Assembly: GCA_046297495.1 (NCBI GenBank)
Contig: JBKBIP010000028.1
Span: forward strand, 1 to 64,000
Source: JBKBIP01 sp046297495
Lineage (GTDB): Bacteria > Planctomycetota > Planctomycetia > Gemmatales > Gemmataceae
Reading direction: 5' to 3'
DNA length: 64,000 nt
Below, piece after piece: positions 27,036 through 35,180 of this stretch (its first letter is position 1; each line of letters starts with the position of its first letter). The translations under genes and the position numbers were made by a program. The notes under the pieces are model-generated. The model saw only the letters and a list, made by a program, of their open reading frames with translations. It was not told the origin of the DNA and made no database searches.

Positions 27036-28919
27036 TCACAAACTCTTCAAATACGAAATCAAATCCGCCAACTCTTCGTTATTCAACTTATGCGCGTCGC
27101 CGTGTAACTTCTCGTGGTTGTGATTCCAGAACAAATCCACCAGCGAATAGGCCCGGCCATCGTGCAGATAGGGGGGATAGCGATCCACGCCGCGCAGGCT
27201 CGGCGTGTCAAAGCGGCCCGTGTAATCGTTGGGGCCGCGCGTGCCGATGTCGTGGCGTTTGCCGTCCTGGAAGGTGGGGGCGGGGTGGCACTTGGCGCAG
27301 GCCGCTTTCCCCTCGAACAGCACCTTGCCGCGGGCGATGGCTGGCTTGGCCGCAGCCGGGACTGGCAACGGTCGCGGTGGCGGCAACGACTCCAGGTAGG
27401 CAACCAGGTCATTCACTTCCTGCTCGGTCGGCTCATGACGGTGCAGGGTCCGCAACGTGCCGCGCACTCGGTCGGCCAAGGTCGGGCTGCTCCCTTCCCA
27501 CCCGTAGGGGCCGGTATCCTTGACACCTAAGAGCGACTTGGTCTTTTTGAAATTACCGACGCCGTCGCGCTCCAGGTCCCAAGTGAGCAAATCGCTTTCA
27601 TTGTTCGGATGACAAGACGCGCACGTAAATTGTCCCTGAAACGTCAGCTTGTTGGAGTGAAACAGTATCTCTCCCCGCCGCGCCGCGTCCGGTGGCGAGC
27701 CACCGAGCGGAATGTGCTTCAAGACTTTGAGGTTGATGGAATCGATGACTGTCAACGAATCGCCCAGATAATTGCTGGCCACCAACGTCTTGCCGTCGCC
27801 GGACAGGGCGAGACGGCGCGGATTGGCTTGGGTGGGCAGCTTGGCGATGACGAAGTGGCGGCTGGAAGTCAGATTATCTTTGCTGTAGAAAGATTCAAAT
27901 CTCGAATGGAAAGATGGTTCTTTCAATGCCAATACCACCTCCGATCCTGCCGAGGCCACGAAGAGACGCAAATCTTTGTCAAGGTCGTCCTGGCCACGTA
28001 TTCCTTGAATATCGCTAGGGTCCGCGTAGCCGTGTTGCGGCTCGTCCAGAATGAAAGCGTCCCACTGGTGTGGCCCGAACCCGCCTCCATACCACCTGCG
28101 TTTGCTAATCGCATTGGTAAATACCCATCCTTGAGCAACTTGAGTGGCCGGAAGTTCATTTCTCGCTTTGGAATGAATCGTGTAAGCGAGCAAGTCAAGT
28201 TCCACGATTGCCCGGCTGCTTTCAGCGTTAAAGTACGATGGAATGTTGTTCATCCAGAACATTAAACGGTCACGCTGCTGCGGGGCAGGTTGCTTTTCGG
28301 ATAACGTCTGTAACCGATTGACGTATCGCTCTGGGCTTAATCTCCGATACGGATAAAAGTGAATGTCTCTGTCCGCGCTATCAATCGGTTGTTTTTTCTT
28401 TAATGGCGACATATCCGGCCCAGGAAAACCGAAGAAAGGTGAACCGGGGTTAGGATTATACTTCACTTCATCCTGACGTGGATTCACAATGGCTTCATCC
28501 CCCATGTCCCGACAGGCCACGCGCACGATCTTTTTTTTCTGATCCACCGCCACCCCGCGTGGTGCCTGTCCCACCTTCCAGCGTTTGACGACTTTGCTTT
28601 GCTTCAGGTCCAGCGCCGCCAATTCGTCGTCGTGCTCGCAAGTGACATAAAGCGTGTTGCCGAGGCGGTCGATGTCGTAACAGCCGCGGCCGACGGGGAT
28701 TTCGCGCAGCACCTTGCCGGCTTTCAGATCGACCTCCGCCACGGCGCCGGCCCGGTGCAGGGCGACGTAGGCTCTCTCCCCTTGATCATCGACGATCAGA
28801 CCAAGCGGGCTTTTATAGCGCGGTGGCTCCGGCACGGGCGGCGGCTCCTTCGCGGTCAGGGCAAACGGCAACGCGCACACACCGCCACAACCGATAAGCA
28901 GCAACAAGCGAGGGATCAT
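27036..28919 (-). CDS. Exported beta-propeller/c-type cytochrome protein
   Basis: A 627-aa protein with signal peptide (MIPRLLLLIGCGGVCALPFALTA). Residues about 30-400 show YVTN/lactonase-type propeller blades (SPLGLIVDDQGERAYVALHRAGAVAEVDLKAGKVLREIPVG, LALSGDGKTLVASNYLGDSLTVID). Then come two heme motifs, CASCH (in GQFTCASCHPNNESDL) and CAKCH (in GKAACAKCHPAPTF), with RHDIGT and FDTPSLRGVDRYPPYLHDGRAYSLVDLF, as in di-heme cytochrome c peroxidase/MauG relatives. It is probably a periplasmic electron-transfer or peroxidase-like protein. The start at 28919 is chosen for its signal peptide. Confidence 0.85.
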   Translation of the reverse strand: MIPRLLLLIGCGGVCALPFALTAKEPPPVPEPPRYKSPLGLIVDDQGERAYVALHRAGAVAEVDLKAGKVLREIPVGRGCYDIDRLGNTLYVTCEHDDELAALDLKQSKVVKRWKVGQAPRGVAVDQKKKIVRVACRDMGDEAIVNPRQDEVKYNPNPGSPFFGFPGPDMSPLKKKQPIDSADRDIHFYPYRRLSPERYVNRLQTLSEKQPAPQQRDRLMFWMNNIPSYFNAESSRAIVELDLLAYTIHSKARNELPATQVAQGWVFTNAISKRRWYGGGFGPHQWDAFILDEPQHGYADPSDIQGIRGQDDLDKDLRLFVASAGSEVVLALKEPSFHSRFESFYSKDNLTSSRHFVIAKLPTQANPRRLALSGDGKTLVASNYLGDSLTVIDSINLKVLKHIPLGGSPPDAARRGEILFHSNKLTFQGQFTCASCHPNNESDLLTWDLERDGVGNFKKTKSLLGVKDTGPYGWEGSSPTLADRVRGTLRTLHRHEPTEQEVNDLVAYLESLPPPRPLPVPAAAKPAIARGKVLFEGKAACAKCHPAPTFQDGKRHDIGTRGPNDYTGRFDTPSLRGVDRYPPYLHDGRAYSLVDLFWNHNHEKLHGDAHKLNNEELADLISYLKSL

Positions 28920-29047
28920 GGGGATGGCTCCTGTTCTTTGGTACGCCGCGCCACTCGCCAGGTCCACCGGCATTCGTGACACCTTTCGTTGAATTGTACC
29001 GCCATCCTGCGCATATACCAACAAATGCCGATGCGCCAACCGAGGAA

Positions 29048-29788
29048 TCAACAAGTCAGCGGATTGGGTGGCAGGGGCCGGCGCCGAAAAAAGGCGGGCA
29101 CTCCCAGCCGCAGCAGGATGAACAACGAACGCACGGACTCACGGAGGCTGACTTTGGAAGCCCCAGCCCGGCGGTCCTCGAAAATGATGGGCGTTTCGCC
29201 GATCTGGCAGCCGGCGATATGACAGCGGTAGAGCAATTCTTCCTGGAAGGAATAGCCGTGAGAAAGGAAATGGTCCAAATCGACGCGGCGCAAGCTGTCC
29301 ACCCGATAGCAGCGATAACCGCCGCTGGTGTCGCGGGCCGGGATGCGCATGAGGAAGCGCACCAGCAGATTGACACCGGCACTCATCAACCGGCGCGACA
29401 GCGGCCAGTTCAACGTGCCGCCGCCGGCAACGTAGCGCGAGCCGATCATGATGTCGTGCTGGTCCATGCCGGCCAACAGTGCCGACAAATAACGGGGATG
29501 ATGGCTAAAGTCGGCGTCGAGATTCACCAACAAATCATAGTTTTGATCGATGGCATAATGAATTGCTTCAAGGATGGCAGTGCCGAGGCCGAGCTTGCCA
29601 GCGCGGTGCCGAACGTGGATGCGGGGATCGCGCGCCGCCAGTTCGTCGGCCAGTTGGCCGGTGCCGTCGGGGGAGTTGTCGTCCGTGATGAGTATATCGG
29701 CTTGGGGGGCCACAGCATGGATTTCCTGGATCAGCCGCTCCAGGTTGTCTCGCTCGTTGTAGGTGGCCGTGGACACCAGCAGACGCAT
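29048..29788 (-). CDS. Family 2 glycosyltransferase, polyprenyl-phosphate mannosyltransferase type
   Basis: A 246-aa GT-A enzyme: LVSTATYNERDNLERLI, ADILITDDNSPDGTGQLAD and the DXD-like NLDADFSHHP. The acceptor region MIGSRYVAGGG, LNWPLSRRLMSAGVN and DTSGGYRCYR match dolichol-phosphate mannose synthases (DPM1-like). It would transfer a sugar, usually mannose, from GDP-mannose to polyprenyl phosphate on the inner membrane face. It has no C-terminal membrane helices beyond a weak LFILLRLGVPAFF. The link with gmd (both use GDP-mannose) is inference. Confidence 0.88.
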   Translation of the reverse strand: MRLLVSTATYNERDNLERLIQEIHAVAPQADILITDDNSPDGTGQLADELAARDPRIHVRHRAGKLGLGTAILEAIHYAIDQNYDLLVNLDADFSHHPRYLSALLAGMDQHDIMIGSRYVAGGGTLNWPLSRRLMSAGVNLLVRFLMRIPARDTSGGYRCYRVDSLRRVDLDHFLSHGYSFQEELLYRCHIAGCQIGETPIIFEDRRAGASKVSLRESVRSLFILLRLGVPAFFRRRPLPPNPLTC

Positions 29789-29872
29789 TGATTGCTCCAG
29801 CGTATGGGTGATTCGGAATATGTATCTAGCTTGCCCACGGTGCGCTCGCTAAACAAGCCCCGCGATGTAACA

Positions 29873-29881
29873 TGATATAAT
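29873..29881 (+). promoter_or_regulatory. Extended -10 element placing truD transcription at its start codon
   Basis: TGATATAAT at 29873-29881 is a consensus extended -10. A start site 7 bases downstream falls at 29888, the A of the truD ATG, and no Shine-Dalgarno sequence lies in the 6 bases between. A leaderless transcript is the simplest reading. Confidence 0.5.
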
Positions 29882-29887
29882 TCTGGC

Positions 29888-31084
29888 ATGAAACTCAAAC
29901 AACAGCCCGCTGATTTTCAGGTGGAGGAACTCACCGCCGTCACGCCGGTTGCGGATGGTCCCTACGCATTCTATCAACTCAACAAGCACGGCTGGTCGTC
30001 GTTGGATGCGTTTCAGGCGATTCGCCGGCGCTGGCAACTCACGCCGCAACGATTATCGTATGGCGGCCTGAAGGATAAGCACGCACACACGGTTCAGTAT
30101 TTTTCCATCCATCACGGCCCGCGGCGCGGCTTGCGCCAGACGGGGATCGACGTGCGGTATCTGGGCCAGCTGGCCGAGCCATATACATCGGCCCAGATGG
30201 CGGGAAATCGCTTCCGCCTCACGCTGCGGGCCGTCACGGACGCGGAATGGGCGTGCGTACGGCCGCGATTGCTGGCCGTCGCGCGCTGGGGAGTGCCCAA
30301 TTATTTCGACGATCAGCGGTTCGGCTCTGTCATGGCGGAAGGAGCGTTCATGGCCAAAGCCTGGGTGCTCGGTGACTATGAAGAGGCCCTGCGGCGGGCG
30401 CTGACCGCCCCCTACAAACATGACCGGCCCCCGCAAAAGAAAGAAAAAGCGATTTTGAAGGCGCATTGGGGAGACTGGCGGCAGTGCAAGGCGGAACTGC
30501 CGCGCGGCCATGCCCGCAGCCTGGTGACGTATCTGGTCGATCATCCCACCAACTTTCGCGGCGCGCTGGCCCGTTTGCGAGGGGACTTGGCGAGTCTGTA
30601 CCTGGCCGCCTATCAGAGTTATTTATGGAATCGCCTGTTGGCGGAATGGTTGCGCCGGCAACTCCCAGCGGACCAGCTGATTCCCTTGCCATTGCGTTTG
30701 GATGTCGTGCCGATCTATCGCCATCTCGATGACGAACAAGGGGCGCGCTTGGCCGAGCAGCGCCTACCGCTGCCGACCGCTCGCTGCCGCTTGCCGGACG
30801 ATGATCCCCTCCTGCCGCTGGTGCGTCACGTCCTGGCGGCAGAAGGGATCGAGCTGTCCCAGCTGAAAATCAAAGGGGAGCGACAACCGTTTTTCGCGCG
30901 CGGCGACCGTACCGTCATGTGTTTGCCGCGCGACCTGTCCCACCAGCTCGACGCCGACGAACGCCACCCCGGCAAACACAAGCTGATCCTGTCCTTCACG
31001 TTGCCGCCGGGGAGTTATGCCACGCTGATCGTCAAAGCGATTTTTGCGCCGGGAGTAAGCCATACAGCGCGCGGGGAAGATTGA
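29888..31084 (+). CDS. truD: tRNA pseudouridine(13) synthase
   Basis: A 398-aa TruD-family enzyme: MKLKQQPADFQVEEL at the N-terminus, the catalytic segment LSYGGLKDKHAHTVQYFSI with its Asp, GNRFRLTLR, VPNYFDDQRFG and YLAAYQSYLWNRLLAEWL, which are the family signatures. It isomerises U13 in certain tRNAs. Start is the only good ATG; a strong extended -10 lies 7 bases upstream, so translation may be leaderless. The C-terminal 100 residues are divergent but collinear with the family. Confidence 0.93.
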   Translation: MKLKQQPADFQVEELTAVTPVADGPYAFYQLNKHGWSSLDAFQAIRRRWQLTPQRLSYGGLKDKHAHTVQYFSIHHGPRRGLRQTGIDVRYLGQLAEPYTSAQMAGNRFRLTLRAVTDAEWACVRPRLLAVARWGVPNYFDDQRFGSVMAEGAFMAKAWVLGDYEEALRRALTAPYKHDRPPQKKEKAILKAHWGDWRQCKAELPRGHARSLVTYLVDHPTNFRGALARLRGDLASLYLAAYQSYLWNRLLAEWLRRQLPADQLIPLPLRLDVVPIYRHLDDEQGARLAEQRLPLPTARCRLPDDDPLLPLVRHVLAAEGIELSQLKIKGERQPFFARGDRTVMCLPRDLSHQLDADERHPGKHKLILSFTLPPGSYATLIVKAIFAPGVSHTARGED

Positions 31085-31230
31085 GGCTTTCTTGTTCCCA
31101 AGCAGAGACTGGAAACGAGCCATGCGGGCTATTCGTTGTCCGTGGATGCGGCCCAAACGCGAGCCGCTATAATTGGATCGGGCAAGTAATCAGAAAAATG
31201 GAAAAACCCGCATGGGAAAGAGGGGCCAAG

Positions 31231-31285
31231 ACGCCGATGCTTCGTCAGGGTAAAGTGTTCTGGATTTTACCTTGACCATCGGCGT
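31231..31285 (+). ncRNA. Structured leader upstream of the HD-domain gene
   Basis: Two nested stems: ACGCCGATG (31231-31239) with CATCGGCGT (31277-31285), and CAGGGTAAA (31246-31254) with TTTACCTTG (31266-31274, one G-U pair). It ends 17 bases before a GGGGGAGA ribosome site. A TATAAT at 31168-31173 could supply its promoter. It does not match a riboswitch I know; it could also act as a bidirectional hairpin after truD. Confidence 0.45.
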
Positions 31286-31322
31286 GAATCGATCCATTTT
31301 CAGGGGGAGATGCACTGCGATT

Positions 31323-31898
31323 ATGAACCGTGCCGATTCGTTCGCGTTGCTGACTGAGTATGTCACAGATCAGGGGTTGATCCGGCATTGTCTTTCCGTC
31401 GCGGCGGCGATGCAGGCTTACGCGCGCCAGTTGGGGCAGGACGAGGAAATCTGGGGGATCGTCGGTCTGCTGCACGATTTTGACTACGAGCGTTGGCCCG
31501 ATCCGCCCGATCATCCGCTGAAGGGAGCGGAAATCCTGCGGCAGCGCGGCTACTCCGAGGAAATCATCACTTGCATTCTTTCCCATGCCGATTACCTCTC
31601 CGACCGCTATCCGCGCGTGAGCCGGATGGAAAAAGGGCTGTACGCCTGCGACGAGATCACCGGCTTGATCACGGCCACCGCCCTATTGCGACCGAACGGC
31701 ATCGCTGATTTAACCGCCAGTAGTGTCCTGAAGAAGATGAAGTCGAAGGGGTTCGCCAAAGGGGTCAACCGCGACGACGTGATCCGCGGCGCCGCTGACT
31801 TTGGTGTCGATCTGGCCGAACACATCCAATTCGTCATTGACGCCATGAAGACCAACGCCGCCGAGCTAGGATTGTCGCGCGGCACCGCGAACGGGTAA
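31323..31898 (+). CDS. HD-domain hydrolase-like protein
   Basis: A 191-aa protein with a HD metal-binding pattern: LIRHCLSVAAAMQAYA (first His), IVGLLHDFDYERWPD (HD pair) and ITCILSHADYLSD. This fits the small HD/HDIG phosphohydrolases found in many bacteria, which cleave nucleotides or phosphoesters. ATG 31323 follows GGGGGAGA and is preferred to the longer frame. The upstream structured leader may control it. Substrate unknown. Confidence 0.8.
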   Translation: MNRADSFALLTEYVTDQGLIRHCLSVAAAMQAYARQLGQDEEIWGIVGLLHDFDYERWPDPPDHPLKGAEILRQRGYSEEIITCILSHADYLSDRYPRVSRMEKGLYACDEITGLITATALLRPNGIADLTASSVLKKMKSKGFAKGVNRDDVIRGAADFGVDLAEHIQFVIDAMKTNAAELGLSRGTANG

Positions 31899-32149
31899 AG
31901 TATGGTTGTCGTCTACATGTCTTATAAGCGTCTTTCATCTATCCGCGAGGACCATCAATGAGCGCAACCGCTTTGGCCGCTTCCATGCCCGTCACCCGTG
32001 CCGGTTGTACCATTGTGTGGGACAACCGCCGACTCCACATCCCCACTGGAAGTCGTCAGCCAGAGTTCTGTCACGAAGGATACCGAAGTATTGAAGGAAT
32101 TGTACTGGAAAGTAGCCTAAACGTTGGAGATGACATAGACTGCTTTCCA
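31899..32149 (+). other. Intergenic stretch with a weak small ORF
   Basis: A frame opens at ATG 31958 behind a weak GCGAGG and encodes MSATALAASMPVTRAGC and onward into the antisense of thpR. It has no recognisable domain and is likely not a gene in full; the part before 32150 could be a gene fragment. Confidence 0.25.
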
Positions 32150-32725
32150 TCACCCCATCAACTTGCCGCGTCCCAACACCGAATAAATGGGGCCATCGGG
32201 AGTCAATTCGCTGCTCAAAACAAGCACCTCGTTGACCACGGTTTCTCCCCCCTTCCAACCGGCGTGCTGGGCCAGGGCGCGAGCCAGAGCGTCTGGCGGC
32301 TTGTGGTCGCTTTTGACGCGGCCCAAGGTGATGTGCGGCGTGTACTTGCGTTGCTCGCGCCGATAGCAGCCCAGCTCCAGCAGGGGCGGCTCCAATAGGT
32401 CGTGCAGATGACATAGCTCTTGCGTGCCAGCGCCAACGCCGACCCAGACGACGCGCGGCCGGCGCAGATTGGGGAAACAGCCGACGGTTTCCACGCTCAT
32501 CGGGAAAGCCGGCAGTTGGGTGCAACAGTCCGTCACCACGCGACATACAGCTGGCACATCGCGGGCGTCCACCTCGCCAAGAAACAGCAAGGTGACGTGC
32601 AAATTATCCGCCTCGACCCATTTGACGGCCGTGCCGCTCTGGGCCAAGGTATCTTGCAACGCCACGACGCGCTTGCGAATGGCTTTGCCAAAATCCACCG
32701 CGATGAAGGTGCGTAGTCGGGACAT
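32150..32725 (-). CDS. thpR: RNA 2',3'-cyclic phosphodiesterase (2H family)
   Basis: A 191-aa 2H phosphoesterase beginning RLRTFIAVDF, with the two HxTx motifs: H43 in LHVTLLFLGEV and H131 in HITLGRVK, at the usual spacing. Enzymes of this ThpR/LigT family open 2',3'-cyclic phosphates on RNA and can ligate 2'-5' in vitro. It lies 64 bases after the PfkB kinase gene on the same strand, probably co-transcribed. Confidence 0.92.
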   Translation of the reverse strand: MSRLRTFIAVDFGKAIRKRVVALQDTLAQSGTAVKWVEADNLHVTLLFLGEVDARDVPAVCRVVTDCCTQLPAFPMSVETVGCFPNLRRPRVVWVGVGAGTQELCHLHDLLEPPLLELGCYRREQRKYTPHITLGRVKSDHKPPDALARALAQHAGWKGGETVVNEVLVLSSELTPDGPIYSVLGRGKLMG

Positions 32726-32738
32726 GGGAAGAGCTTTC

Positions 32739-32789
32739 AGCGGTCAGAGGTCCGTGTTTAGCGAGCGAGCCACCGTGGCTTTGACCGCT
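32739..32789 (-). other. Hairpin between the PfkB gene and thpR
   Basis: AGCGGTCA (32739-32746) pairs with TGACCGCT (32782-32789), with an inner AGCCAC/GTGGCT stem and a TTTAGCGAGCGAGCC repeat motif. It lacks a T-run on the minus strand, so it is more likely a repeat unit than a terminator. Confidence 0.4.
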
Positions 32790-33695
32790 CTAAAACGCCA
32801 GCATGGCGCGGTAATGCTCCAAGCGGGCGTCGATGGTGGCGCGGTTGGTGGCTTGGAGGGAATCGAGGCCGAAGCCTTCCACCGTGAGACTGGCGACGAC
32901 AGTGCCATAGGCCATCGCCCGGCGGAGGCGGCCCGGCGGTGGGTGGCCATCGGATGCCAGATAACCGAGAATGCCGCCGGCGAAGCTGTCTCCTGCCCCG
33001 GTCGGATCGACGACTTGTTCCGTGGGGTAGGCCGGCATGACGTACACGCCGTCCTCGCTGAACAGCATGGCCCCATGTTCCCCTTTCTTGAGAATGACGA
33101 ACTTGGGTCCCATGCGGCGCACTGCTTGCCCGGCGCGGACCAAATTGGTCTCCTCAGTGAGCAATTGGGCTTCGCTATCATTGAGGAGCAAGCCGTCGAT
33201 GCGCGGCAGCAGCTCCCGCAAATCGTCGCGGAACTCCCGAATCCACAGGTCCATCGTGTCGGCCAGCACCAAGTGCGGGCGACGAATCTGATCGAGGACG
33301 CGAGCCTGAGTGCGGGGGGCGCTGTTGGCCAGGAAGATGTGCGTGCTGTCGCGGAACGCCTCGGGCAACACCGGCTCGAAGTTTCCCAACACATTCAGAT
33401 GCACTTCCAACGTGTCGCGGTTGTTCATATCCGCGTGGTAGCGTCCCTTCCAGCGGAAGGTCGCGCCGTCTTCTTGTTTGACCAGCCCGGAAATGTCGAT
33501 GCCGCGCCGGCGAAACATTTCTCGATGCTCGTCGGGGAAATCGCCGCCGACTACCCCTACCAGACGCGGCGGGATAAAGTAGCTGGCCGCGCAGGAGAAA
33601 AACGACGCCGATCCTCCCAGCACGTTTTCCACCGTCTGGTTCGGCGTTTCGATGGAGTCAAAAGCGATCGACCCGACCACCAGTAATGAAGACAC
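32790..33695 (-). CDS. PfkB-family sugar kinase
   Basis: A 301-aa ribokinase-fold protein: SLLVVGSIAFDSIETP, ENVLGGSASFFSCAASYF, VVGGDFPDEHREMF and the catalytic signature DPTGAGDSFAGGILGYL with the base Asp near residue 236. GTG at 33695 is preferred, since AAGGAA lies 6 bases before it and homology starts at SSLLVVGS; a longer ATG frame from 33758 has no support. The sugar or nucleoside substrate cannot be told from sequence. Confidence 0.88.
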   Translation of the reverse strand: MSSLLVVGSIAFDSIETPNQTVENVLGGSASFFSCAASYFIPPRLVGVVGGDFPDEHREMFRRRGIDISGLVKQEDGATFRWKGRYHADMNNRDTLEVHLNVLGNFEPVLPEAFRDSTHIFLANSAPRTQARVLDQIRRPHLVLADTMDLWIREFRDDLRELLPRIDGLLLNDSEAQLLTEETNLVRAGQAVRRMGPKFVILKKGEHGAMLFSEDGVYVMPAYPTEQVVDPTGAGDSFAGGILGYLASDGHPPPGRLRRAMAYGTVVASLTVEGFGLDSLQATNRATIDARLEHYRAMLAF

Positions 33696-33767
33696 CGAAG
33701 TTCCTTTTCGCAATAGGGCATAGAGAGTAGGTTTAGCGAGCAAGCCGTGGGCGCGCACTTCCTTATC

Positions 33768-34268
33768 TTACTCCACGGCGGCATGACTGTTCAGGGCGTT
33801 TGCGTCAGCCTGGCGCTCGGTTCCCCGCCCCTGCACGAGTGTGACCGTGATTCCTTCCTGAAGCACTTTTTGGTCTTGATTGAACAGCCGCCGCTGCCAG
33901 GTAATCGCGCCGCGCCGTCCCCGCCCCCGCACCTGCTTATCAATGACCTTGCTGCGCACGTACACCGTATCGCCGATATAGGCCGGCTCCTTGAACTGCC
34001 ATTCCTTGAAGGCCAAGAACGCCAGGGTTCGCATCGGCGGCGAGTTCACCGCCAAGCCGCTGCCCACCGAGAGAACCAGCAAGCCGTGGGCGATGGGACG
34101 GCGAAACGGCGTGGTCTTGGCGAATTCGTGATCAATGTGGATCGGGTTGAAGTCCCCGCTCAAGCCAGCGAAATTGACGATGTCTGCTTCCGTGATGGTA
34201 CGGCCAGGAGAATGAAATTCTTGACCGACTTCGACATCGTCGTAATAAAGGTGCATGTCGGTGAACAT
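33768..34268 (-). CDS. MaoC-type hotdog dehydratase
   Basis: A 166-aa single-hotdog protein. VGQEFHSPGRTITEADIVNFAGLSGDFNPIHIDHEFA and PIAHGLLVLSVGSGL carry the R-specific enoyl-CoA hydratase Asp/His pair (D in GDFNP, H in IHIDHEF). It probably hydrates an enoyl-CoA in fatty-acid or related metabolism. On the minus strand between a thioesterase-like and a PfkB gene. Confidence 0.85.
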   Translation of the reverse strand: MFTDMHLYYDDVEVGQEFHSPGRTITEADIVNFAGLSGDFNPIHIDHEFAKTTPFRRPIAHGLLVLSVGSGLAVNSPPMRTLAFLAFKEWQFKEPAYIGDTVYVRSKVIDKQVRGRGRRGAITWQRRLFNQDQKVLQEGITVTLVQGRGTERQADANALNSHAAVE

Positions 34269-34344
34269 GGCCCTATTTCCTTGGCATACACAATGCCGTT
34301 GTGATTCTTATTTCATCGAATCGTTCCTCTGTGACCTAGAAGAA

Positions 34345-34749
34345 TCAACTGATTGGATCTGGCAGCAACGGGATGGGTCGGCGGTCGGCGGCGCGCGGAT
34401 CAATCCCCACGTAAACGACTTCCGCCTCCGTGACGGTGATCAGCCGCTGCCCCGCGCGTTCGGCTTCGACCAGCACCTGCATGGTGATCGAGGTTCGCCC
34501 AATGCGTACCAACCGTGTCGAGAACCGCACCACGTCGCCGACGAGCACGGGCTGATGAAACTCAACCCGATTCAACGCCACGGTGACGAGCGTGGGCATC
34601 GCTCCGCCGGCGCGCACCACCTCACGGCGCGCTCCGATAGCCCCCGCTTGGTCAATATAGCTCAAGATGACGCCGCCGAAAATAGTTCCGTGCGGGTTGG
34701 TGTCCCGCGGCATCATCACGACTTGGATGGCCAAATATGATTCTGACAT
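34345..34749 (-). CDS. Acyl-CoA thioesterase (hotdog, YciA-like)
   Basis: A 134-aa hotdog protein: VVMMPRDTNPHGTIFGGVILSYIDQAGAIGAR includes the N-G-x-x-F-G-G-x-x-x-x-x-x-D catalytic segment, followed by VTVALNRVEFHQPVLVGDVVRFS. This is the YciA/BACH-type acyl-CoA thioesterase pattern. ATG 34749 is chosen; the upstream extension has no homology. It heads the same-strand series with the MaoC protein. Confidence 0.88.
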   Translation of the reverse strand: MSESYLAIQVVMMPRDTNPHGTIFGGVILSYIDQAGAIGARREVVRAGGAMPTLVTVALNRVEFHQPVLVGDVVRFSTRLVRIGRTSITMQVLVEAERAGQRLITVTEAEVVYVGIDPRAADRRPIPLLPDPIS

Positions 34750-35017
34750 GGTGGATTGGCATGTCTCGATGGTTCGTGGTATTGCGCCGCTCCGGTCAGT
34801 TTTCCTTCGCGAGGCGAAGTGTATAGTGCGAAATCGGCAAACGTGCAAGAGCGAAATTAGCGGCCAACCGAAGTTCCGAAGTTCATAGAACAGCGCAGGC
34901 TGCCGACTTTGGGCGCGAATCGATGAATCTAAGACGGAGTGACTGGTAGCGCATCCACAGCGTCATTTTCTCCGCCCTGACGCTCCCCGTCAAGAAACTC
35001 CTTCGATTCCAACACAT
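34750..35017. other. Intergenic sequence left of the assembly gap
   Basis: Contains a half copy of the GATTCATCG repeat (34911-34929). On the minus strand a frame continuing into the gap reads LESKEFLDGERQGGENDAVD before a stop at 34929-34931; this could be the end of a gene hidden by the gap, but it is too short to identify. Confidence 0.4.
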
Positions 35018-35116
35018 NNNNNNNNNNNNNNNNNNNNNNNNNNNNNNNNNNNNNNNNNNNNNNNNNNNNNNNNNNNNNNNNNNNNNNNNNNNNNNNNNNN
35101 NNNNNNNNNNNNNNNN
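35018..35116. other. Assembly gap (99 N)
   Basis: A run of 99 N separates two contigs. True distance and even linkage of the two sides are uncertain; nothing can be called inside. Confidence 0.99.
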
Positions 35117-35180
35117 AGCCAAGCGGCACAATGGGGGGGAGGTTGGATCATGCCCCGGCTTCAAGAACCCAGAGGTTGCC

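Noticed and set aside
32424..33686. 420-aa plus-strand frame
   Set aside because: Antisense to thpR and the PfkB kinase; no motif.
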